NCBI GenBank assembly: GCA_003240625.1
Contig: QFMX01000003.1
Location: forward strand, 124,001 to 188,000
Direction of reading: 5' to 3'
Length of the DNA stretch: 64,000 nucleotides
Source of the DNA: Sphingomonas taxi
GTDB taxonomy: Bacteria > Pseudomonadota > Alphaproteobacteria > Sphingomonadales > Sphingomonadaceae
In this document: in pieces, positions 58,984 through 64,000 of the stretch
Layout of the letters: every line of letters starts with the position of its first letter
How positions within the stretch are numbered: the first letter of the stretch is position 1
The notes under the pieces: generated by a model
The model's input: only the letters and a program-made list of their open reading frames with translations
What the model was told of the DNA's origin: nothing
The model's database searches: none
Position numbers and translations under genes: made by a program

Positions 58984-59898
58984 CTAGAGCGCGCCTGTGA
59001 ACAACAGGGTCTTCGCGTCGGCAGCGATCTGGTTGGCGGCACCGAGGCGTTCGATCAGCTGCGCCGGACGGCTGCCGCGCAGGCCGGCGGTCGTGAGCGT
59101 CTTGTCTCGGACATAGGTGTAGACGCCGCTCACGGCGAACGCCGCGACATGGCCGATATGCGCCTTCTGATCCTCGATCGTGTTCTGGAACAGCGCCGAC
59201 GCGAAGAACTCACGGCGCGTCATGGGCGTTTCGAAGGCGAGTTCGAGGATCGCGACCTGCGCGCGTTCGGGCGGCACTTCGTGGCCGACATTGGGCGCTG
59301 GCGGTGCGGGATTGGCGTTGTCGTAGCGGTCGGGCTGGTGGAGCCGGACCTTGAGTACCGCCGGATCGCCGGCGAGCGTCTCGGCGAACGCGCGCATGAA
59401 CGTCGCGAACTTGGCCGGATCGGTCTTACCGGCGCCGAAATGGACGTGGATGCGGTCCAGCCCGTCATCCTCGTTCGGGATCGGGTCCGCGGCGCGGTCG
59501 ACGAACGTGGTCGAACCCGTCGGCAAGGCATAGGCGATCGTCGCCGCGAACATATTCTGTTCGTCGGCGAACAGGATCGGGCACGCATCGTTGAACGCAT
59601 CCTGGTCGGCCCGCGTTGCGAAGCCGATCTCCACGCCACCATCGAGCACATAGTCGTCGAACGGGGCGATGCCGTCGATCGCGGGCCAGAGATGCGCGTC
59701 CTGCTCACGGGCGAAATGGTTCTGAACGTACCAGCCGAGCCCCGGAATACGCGAACAGAGCGGACCGTGGACGTCGCGCCAATAGGTTGCGAACACCTCG
59801 TGCGGGACGCTCGAGCGGCGCAGGACGGTGGTGTAGGAATTGATCGCGATGCTGGCGTCGCGCTCGGCATAGTCGTCGGTGATCGAGATCTTGGTCAT
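58984..59898 (-). CDS. EthD-like protein with two dimeric alpha/beta-barrel halves
   Basis: 304 residues. The first half has VLRRSSVPHEVFATYWRDVHGPLCSRIPG, quoted here as the blocks before and after YWRDVHGPL, the hallmark of the EthD family. The second half (LDRIHVHFGAGKTDPAKFAT ... VSGVYTYVRDKTLTTAG) looks like another alpha/beta-barrel unit, making the protein about three times as long as single-domain EthD. No signal peptide. EthD-type proteins accompany degradative oxidoreductases, and this one follows an LLM flavin oxidoreductase gene by 63 bp. No substrate can be proposed. Confidence 0.85.
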   Translation of the reverse strand: MTKISITDDYAERDASIAINSYTTVLRRSSVPHEVFATYWRDVHGPLCSRIPGLGWYVQNHFAREQDAHLWPAIDGIAPFDDYVLDGGVEIGFATRADQDAFNDACPILFADEQNMFAATIAYALPTGSTTFVDRAADPIPNEDDGLDRIHVHFGAGKTDPAKFATFMRAFAETLAGDPAVLKVRLHQPDRYDNANPAPPAPNVGHEVPPERAQVAILELAFETPMTRREFFASALFQNTIEDQKAHIGHVAAFAVSGVYTYVRDKTLTTAGLRGSRPAQLIERLGAANQIAADAKTLLFTGAL

Positions 59899-59961
59899 GG
59901 ATGATCCTTGGATGCGTGTCGGTAACGGTCGAAGCCGGGGCGATGTTCAGGAAAGCGGGGT

Positions 59962-60954
59962 TCAGGCTTGCGCGCGCAGTGGTGCGGTCGTCGGGAAATG
60001 CGGCAGGACATGCGTCGCGAGTTCGTCGGCGACCTCGGCAAACGGCCGCTGCAACGGCTTGGGATTGAGCGCGACATGGTTCACGCCCTCGTCGCGCTGA
60101 CGTTTCCACATCTCGATCAGCGCGTTGCGACCGCTGCGAATGCCGCCGCGCGCGAACTGCAGCGGCGCGGTCGGGTCCGCGAGCAGATCGAACATCGCGC
60201 CATAGCCGTACGGCTTGAACGCCTCTGTCGCGGTCGCCTGCCGCCACCGGGAAATCACATCGGGCAAGCGCGCGGGATCGCTGAGATGCCAGATCCAGCC
60301 GTCGGTATTCTCCCCGATCCAGTCGAGCGTCTGCCCGGCCCGGCCGATCGCCAGGATCGGCAGTCGCCGGCCGACCGGCTTGGGTATCAGGTCGAGCGAA
60401 CCGTCGAGTTCGCCGTGCTGCGTCGAGCGATGCGTCGCGAAGGCCTGTTCGGTCGACGCCTTGATGATCGCCAGCGCATCGCGGTACCGCTCGGCGCGCG
60501 TGTCGATATCGCGGCCGAACGCCTTGAACTCGGACGGACGATCGCCGGTCGACAGGCCGAGCAGGAAGCGCCCGCCGGACAGCTGATCGATGCTCGTCGC
60601 CTGCTTGGCGACCGCCAGCGGATCGCGTAACGGCAGGACGATGCCAGCGGTGCCGATCGCGACGTTGCGCGTCTTGCCGGCGAGCCAACCGGCATACACC
60701 ATCGGATCGATGATCTGGCCGACGTCACCGAAACCGGGATCGTAGAACCGCACGTCGCGCAGCCAGATCGCGGCGAACCCGGCCGCATCGACCAGCGCGA
60801 CCATCTCCCCATGTCGCGCCAGCGTCGGCCAGGGTGCGGTCGGATATCCCTCCAGCGGGGCAATGAAGCCGATCGTCAGCTGCCCCGGCTGGAACACCCG
60901 CGCATAGGCAGGGTGCCCGGCCAGATCGGGAGCGATCGCAATGGGCGCGGTCAT
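59962..60954 (-). CDS. LLM-class flavin-dependent oxidoreductase
   Basis: 330 residues from ATG 60954, overlapping the MFS stop (ATGA). The luciferase-like TIM barrel shows TIGFIAPLEGYPTAPWPTLA, AAIWLRDVRFYDPGFGDVGQ, VAIGTAGIVLPLRDPLAVAK and LSGGRFLLGLSTGDRPSEF, the last two binding FMN phosphate in this family. RLPILAIGRAGQTLDWIGE matches the TIGR03571-like branch by recollection. It uses reduced FMN to oxidise an unknown small molecule. The upstream exporter and LysR regulator suggest a stress or detoxification module. Confidence 0.9.
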   Translation of the reverse strand: MTAPIAIAPDLAGHPAYARVFQPGQLTIGFIAPLEGYPTAPWPTLARHGEMVALVDAAGFAAIWLRDVRFYDPGFGDVGQIIDPMVYAGWLAGKTRNVAIGTAGIVLPLRDPLAVAKQATSIDQLSGGRFLLGLSTGDRPSEFKAFGRDIDTRAERYRDALAIIKASTEQAFATHRSTQHGELDGSLDLIPKPVGRRLPILAIGRAGQTLDWIGENTDGWIWHLSDPARLPDVISRWRQATATEAFKPYGYGAMFDLLADPTAPLQFARGGIRSGRNALIEMWKRQRDEGVNHVALNPKPLQRPFAEVADELATHVLPHFPTTAPLRAQA

Positions 60955-62159
60955 GCGTCCGCATCCTTCGCCTTGAGGCGCGCGACGAACGGGATCATCG
61001 CGGCGCCGACCAGCGCGATGAAGGCGGCGACATAGCCGATCGTGGCGAGCCCCCAATGCTGGATCACCGCGCCGCCGATCACCGCGCCGAGGCCGATCCC
61101 CGCATTCGCCATCGAGACGTTGAGCGTGCCCGCAAGTGCCTGCGCATGCGTCGCCGACTGCATCACGCGCACCTGGCAGATCGGATACAGCGCGGTGTTG
61201 GCGAGACCCCAGACCGCCAGCGCGACGACCAGCCAGCCGTGATGCAGCGCCAGCGGCGTGGTCGCGGCGATGCCGAGTGCGAGTACGAGCAGCGCGATCA
61301 GCGTCACGTTCAGCGGATTGCGCGCGACGAAATACCCGCCCAGCCAATTGCCCGCCAGACCGACGACCCCGAAGCCCATCAGCCACCACCCGACCTGCCC
61401 AACCGGGATCAGCGCTATGTGTTCGAGCGTATCGGCGAGATAGGTGTAGGCGGTGAACATCGCGGTGAACACGACCACCGACAGCACGACGTTGCCGAGA
61501 AAGAACGGATCCTTGAGGATGCGGGCCTGGTCCGCGAGGCGGACGCGCTTCGGCCGTGCGAGCGTCGGCATGACCGCGAGCAGCAGCACCGCCATCACCA
61601 GCGACAGCCCGGACAGCCCCCAGAACGTCCCGCGCCAGCCGAACGCATTCGATGCGAGCGTGCCGAGCGGAATGCCGAACACCATCGCCCCGGAAATCCC
61701 GAGATAGACGTTGGCAACCGCCTTGCCGGCCTTTTCGGGTCCGGCCAGCTCGCCTGCGGTCTCGCTCGCGGTGCCCCAGAACACCGGCAGCGCAAGCGCG
61801 GGCAGGAAGCGCCCGAGCCCGAGTACCCAGATATCGGGCGCGGCGGCGACCAGCGCGTTGGACGCAGCGAAGATCAGCAGGACGACGACGAACAACCGCT
61901 TGCGCTCGAAATGCGAGAGCATCGCGGTCAATACCGGGCCGAACAACATCACCGTGAAGGCGAACAGCGTCACCAGCTGTCCCGCGGCGGAGATCGAGAT
62001 CCCGAGATCGCGCGACAGGCTGGGCAACAGACCGACGATGATGAACTCGGTCGTGACGATCACGAACGCGGAGACCGCCAGCAACAGGACGGCCAGCCCA
62101 TTGCCCGGCGCGGTGGCCTCGCTCGATCGGGTAGGTGGGTGCTGGACGGAAACGGGCAT
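60951..62159 (-). CDS. MFS transporter, DHA1/AraJ-like
   Basis: 402 residues, twelve predicted helices. ATG 62159 has AGGAG upstream. TTEFIIVGLLPSLSRDLGIS in TM1 and the loop (HFERKRLFVVVLLIFAASNA) after TM2, plus GRFLPALALPVFWGTASETA in TM4, are typical of AraJ/YdhP/NepI-type drug:H+ antiporters. First gene of a three-gene operon with LLM oxidoreductase and EthD-like genes, divergent from a LysR gene. Export of a small organic compound is likely; identity unknown. Confidence 0.92.
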   Translation of the reverse strand: MPVSVQHPPTRSSEATAPGNGLAVLLLAVSAFVIVTTEFIIVGLLPSLSRDLGISISAAGQLVTLFAFTVMLFGPVLTAMLSHFERKRLFVVVLLIFAASNALVAAAPDIWVLGLGRFLPALALPVFWGTASETAGELAGPEKAGKAVANVYLGISGAMVFGIPLGTLASNAFGWRGTFWGLSGLSLVMAVLLLAVMPTLARPKRVRLADQARILKDPFFLGNVVLSVVVFTAMFTAYTYLADTLEHIALIPVGQVGWWLMGFGVVGLAGNWLGGYFVARNPLNVTLIALLVLALGIAATTPLALHHGWLVVALAVWGLANTALYPICQVRVMQSATHAQALAGTLNVSMANAGIGLGAVIGGAVIQHWGLATIGYVAAFIALVGAAMIPFVARLKAKDADA

Positions 62160-62221
62160 CGGCGGAACTCCTGTTGAGCTCGCCTACATAAGCGCGATCG
62201 AAATTCACGCTTGCGGCATTA

Positions 62222-62253
62222 ATTCCGCATTGTCGCGACGAATATTCCGCAAT
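62222..62253. promoter_or_regulatory. Candidate LysR binding region: 22-bp-spaced direct repeats around a palindrome
   Basis: ATTCCGCAT (62222-62230) and ATTCCGCAA (62244-62252) are direct repeats exactly 22 bp (two helical turns) apart, flanking the palindrome GTCGCGAC (62232-62239). They lie in the 105-bp gap between the MFS gene (minus) and the LysR gene (plus), where LysR proteins normally bind. Confidence 0.55.
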
Positions 62254-62264
62254 ACGCTAGTCCC

Positions 62265-63173
62265 ATGATTCCATCCGAACGACTGAAGGGCATTGAGGCG
62301 TTCGTCGTCTCCGCCGACACCGGCAGCTTCACCGCCGCCGCCGAGCGCCTGAACCTGACCGGTTCGGCGATCAGCAAGGGCGTCGCCCGGCTCGAGACGC
62401 GGCTCGGCAGCCGGCTGTTCGAGCGGACCACGCGCCGGCTGGCGCTGACGGATCAGGGCGCGGCGTTCTATTCCACCTGCGTGCGCGTGCTCGCCGAACT
62501 GGGCGACGCGGAGGCGGTACTCGCGGCGCACAAGACCGAGCCGGTCGGTCGGCTGAAGATCAACGTGCCGGTGGCGTTCGGGCGGATTCAGGTGATGCCC
62601 GTGCTGCTGGACTTCTGCCGCCGCCACCCGAACCTTCGCCCGGAGATCAGCTTCAACGACCGGTTCGTCGATTTGATCGAGGAAGGTGTCGACGTCGCCG
62701 TCCGGATCAGCGCGTCGGACGTCAGCGGCAACGGGCTGGGCCGCCGCGCGCTCGGTCATGAGCACCTCGTCTTCTGCGCCGCACCCGACTATCTCGCGCG
62801 CCGTGGCACGCCGGTATCGGTCGAGGCCCTCGCCGAGCATGATTGCATCCTGTACGGACGCGGGGACGGCAGCACGATCGACTGGCGCTTCGGCTATGAC
62901 GGCGGCACCGTCGAGCAGCGGACGATGACCGGTCGCATGACGTTGGGTAGCGCCGAGGCGCAGGTCGGTGCGGTCCGCGCCGGGTTCGGCATCGCGCAGC
63001 TCGCGACATGGCTGATCCACGACGAGCTCAGCCGCGGCGAGCTGGTCGAGATCCTGCCCGGGCACGCGACTGCCGGCCTGCCGCTGCACCTCGTCTGGCC
63101 GCGAAGTCGCCAGCTCAATCCGAAGGTCGATGCGTTCGTCGAGGCGCTCGCGGACGGCCTGCGTATAGCCTGA
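62265..63173 (+). CDS. LysR-family transcriptional regulator
   Basis: 302 residues. N-terminal HTH: LKGIEAFVVSADTGSFTAAA then ERLNLTGSAISKGVARLETR and LGSRLFERTTRRLALTDQG. The substrate-binding domain follows with RLKINVPVAFGRIQVMPVLL and GVDVAVRISASDVSGNGLGR, typical of the AaeR/CrgA/YhjC branch. Divergent from the MFS-LLM-EthD operon with a 105-bp gap that contains repeat elements, so it probably controls that operon and itself. Inducer unknown. Confidence 0.94.
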   Translation: MIPSERLKGIEAFVVSADTGSFTAAAERLNLTGSAISKGVARLETRLGSRLFERTTRRLALTDQGAAFYSTCVRVLAELGDAEAVLAAHKTEPVGRLKINVPVAFGRIQVMPVLLDFCRRHPNLRPEISFNDRFVDLIEEGVDVAVRISASDVSGNGLGRRALGHEHLVFCAAPDYLARRGTPVSVEALAEHDCILYGRGDGSTIDWRFGYDGGTVEQRTMTGRMTLGSAEAQVGAVRAGFGIAQLATWLIHDELSRGELVEILPGHATAGLPLHLVWPRSRQLNPKVDAFVEALADGLRIA

Positions 63174-63326
63174 GGTAGCACGCCGGCTCGACAGCTATCG
63201 CTCGCTCTTAGTTTACCCAAGTCGCCTTACGCGCGAACATCGCCTTAGGCGTGGTGTCCAAAATCATGCTATCGCTTCCCCAAAGGGCGCAGGCCTGCGA
63301 TCAAGTACCGAGGGGGGCGGTGCAAG

Positions 63327-64000
63327 ATGACAATCGATTCCATATTGGCCGAGTCCATCTTGGCGAACGCCGCGGCGGCCGATCCCGGATCGGTCGACAC
63401 CGACAGCGCCGACGCGAAATCGAACCAGCGCCTCGTGCGGCTTGTCACCGACAGTCCGATCCCGTCGGTGATCAGCGATCCCCGCCTGCCCGACAACCCG
63501 ATCGTGGCGTGCAACCAGCCGTTCTGCGACCTGACCGGCTATCCCGCGGACGAGGTGATCGGGCGCAATTGCCGGTTCCTGTCGGGGCCGGCGACCGAGC
63601 CCTGGTTGTCGGAGGAGATCCGCCGCGGCGTGCGCGAGCACAAGCCGGTGCTAGTCGAGATCCTCAACTACAAGCGCAACGGCCAGCCGTTCCGCAACGC
63701 CGTGCTGGTCGCGCCGCTGTACGACGAGGAAGACCGGCTGCTGTATTTCCTCGGCTCGCAAGTCGAGATCGACACCAACGCCGCGCCGCCGACCAGCATG
63801 CGACGCATCCGTGCGGCGGAAATGGTCAAGGCGCTGTCGCCGCGCCAGGGCCAGGTGCTCAAGTTCGTCGCGCAGGGCCTGCTCAACAAGCAGATCGCCG
63901 CCGAACTGGGGTTGGCCGAGAAGACGGTGAAGATGCACCGCGCGATCCTGATGGACCGGCTCGGCCTGACGACCACCGCGGACCTGATCCGGCTCGCGGT
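63327..64000 (+). CDS. LOV-HTH (LuxR) blue-light transcription factor, EL222-like; 3' end beyond window
   Basis: 224 codons before the window ends, lacking only the last few residues by comparison with EL222 of Erythrobacter. The LOV core reads PSVISDPRLPDNPIVACNQP, then GRNCRFLSGPATEPWL with the flavin-adduct Cys82, and VREHKPVLVEILNYKRNGQP, FRNAVLVAPLYDEEDRLLYF, FLGSQVEID. The LuxR HTH is LSPRQGQVLKFVAQGLLNKQ then IAAELGLAEKTVKMHRAILM. Blue light would form a cysteine-flavin bond, free the HTH and allow dimeric DNA binding. ATG 63327 follows GAGGGGGG. Similarity to EL222 is from memory but strong along the whole chain. Confidence 0.93.
   Translation, partial: MTIDSILAESILANAAAADPGSVDTDSADAKSNQRLVRLVTDSPIPSVISDPRLPDNPIVACNQPFCDLTGYPADEVIGRNCRFLSGPATEPWLSEEIRRGVREHKPVLVEILNYKRNGQPFRNAVLVAPLYDEEDRLLYFLGSQVEIDTNAAPPTSMRRIRAAEMVKALSPRQGQVLKFVAQGLLNKQIAAELGLAEKTVKMHRAILMDRLGLTTTADLIRLA

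Noticed and set aside
1..64000. CRISPR array, tRNA, rRNA, prophage or insertion sequence
   Set aside because: No regularly spaced repeats, cloverleaf sequences, transposase or integrase motifs were seen in any intergenic space.

Overview
The window is about 64 kb of GC-rich chromosomal DNA, almost entirely coding. It reads as an alphaproteobacterium of the Sphingomonas type. This is an inference from four things: long proline/threonine-rich TonB-dependent receptors of the Caulobacter/Sphingomonas kind, their linkage to SapC, cupin and tryptophan-halogenase-family genes, an EL222-like LOV-HTH photoreceptor, and heavy ATGA/GTGA start-stop overlap. I saw no rRNA, tRNA, CRISPR array, insertion sequence or phage gene.

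Layout. (1) 1-9668: the 3' part of a ferredoxin/rubredoxin-reductase-like flavoprotein, then a minus-strand tripartite RND efflux operon (adaptor, CzcA/CusA-like pump, NodT/OprM-like lipoprotein) ending in a degenerate retropepsin-like gene. A two-component system is transcribed divergently from it. (2) 9681-11717: an acyl-CoA dehydrogenase divergent from DNA-3-methyladenine glycosylase I. (3) 11735-39624: a large plant hemicellulose locus. It opens with a divergent module of SapC plus JmjC-cupin facing a TonB-dependent receptor plus a tryptophan-halogenase-family flavoprotein. It continues with a CE20-like acetylesterase, GH3, GH27, GH43, a CE1-like esterase, GH95, an arabinanase-type GH43, a secreted protein of unknown function, two more esterases, GH9 and a further GH43. 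Almost all of the enzymes have export signals. Together they would deacetylate and debranch a fucosylated or galactosylated, arabinosylated hemicellulose (xyloglucan or complex glucuronoarabinoxylan), with uptake through the receptor. (4) 39739-40392: a small outer-membrane beta-barrel protein. (5) 40491-48517: a malonate module, with mdcA-C-D-E-G-B-H (biotin-independent malonate decarboxylase and its maturation proteins) divergent from a short leader ORF, madL, madM and a GntR/FCD regulator. (6) 48564-58521: a glucuronoxylan locus (TonB-dependent receptor, GH115 alpha-glucuronidase, GH51 arabinofuranosidase, GntR/FCD regulator, mannonate dehydratase). (7) 58984-63173: an EthD-like protein, an LLM flavin oxidoreductase and an MFS transporter, divergent from a LysR regulator. 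(8) 63327 to the window end: an EL222-like LOV-HTH photoreceptor lacking only its last few residues.

Regulation. Similar LacI-type palindromes (AGCGCT or GATAGCGGTA cores) lie at both receptor promoters and in the divergent esterase/GH9 intergenic region. The two hemicellulose loci may therefore share one repressor, which is not encoded in this window. A FadR-type site precedes the mannonate dehydratase gene, and paired CTTAC repeats precede the response regulator. A nested inverted repeat separates the two convergent halves of the large locus.
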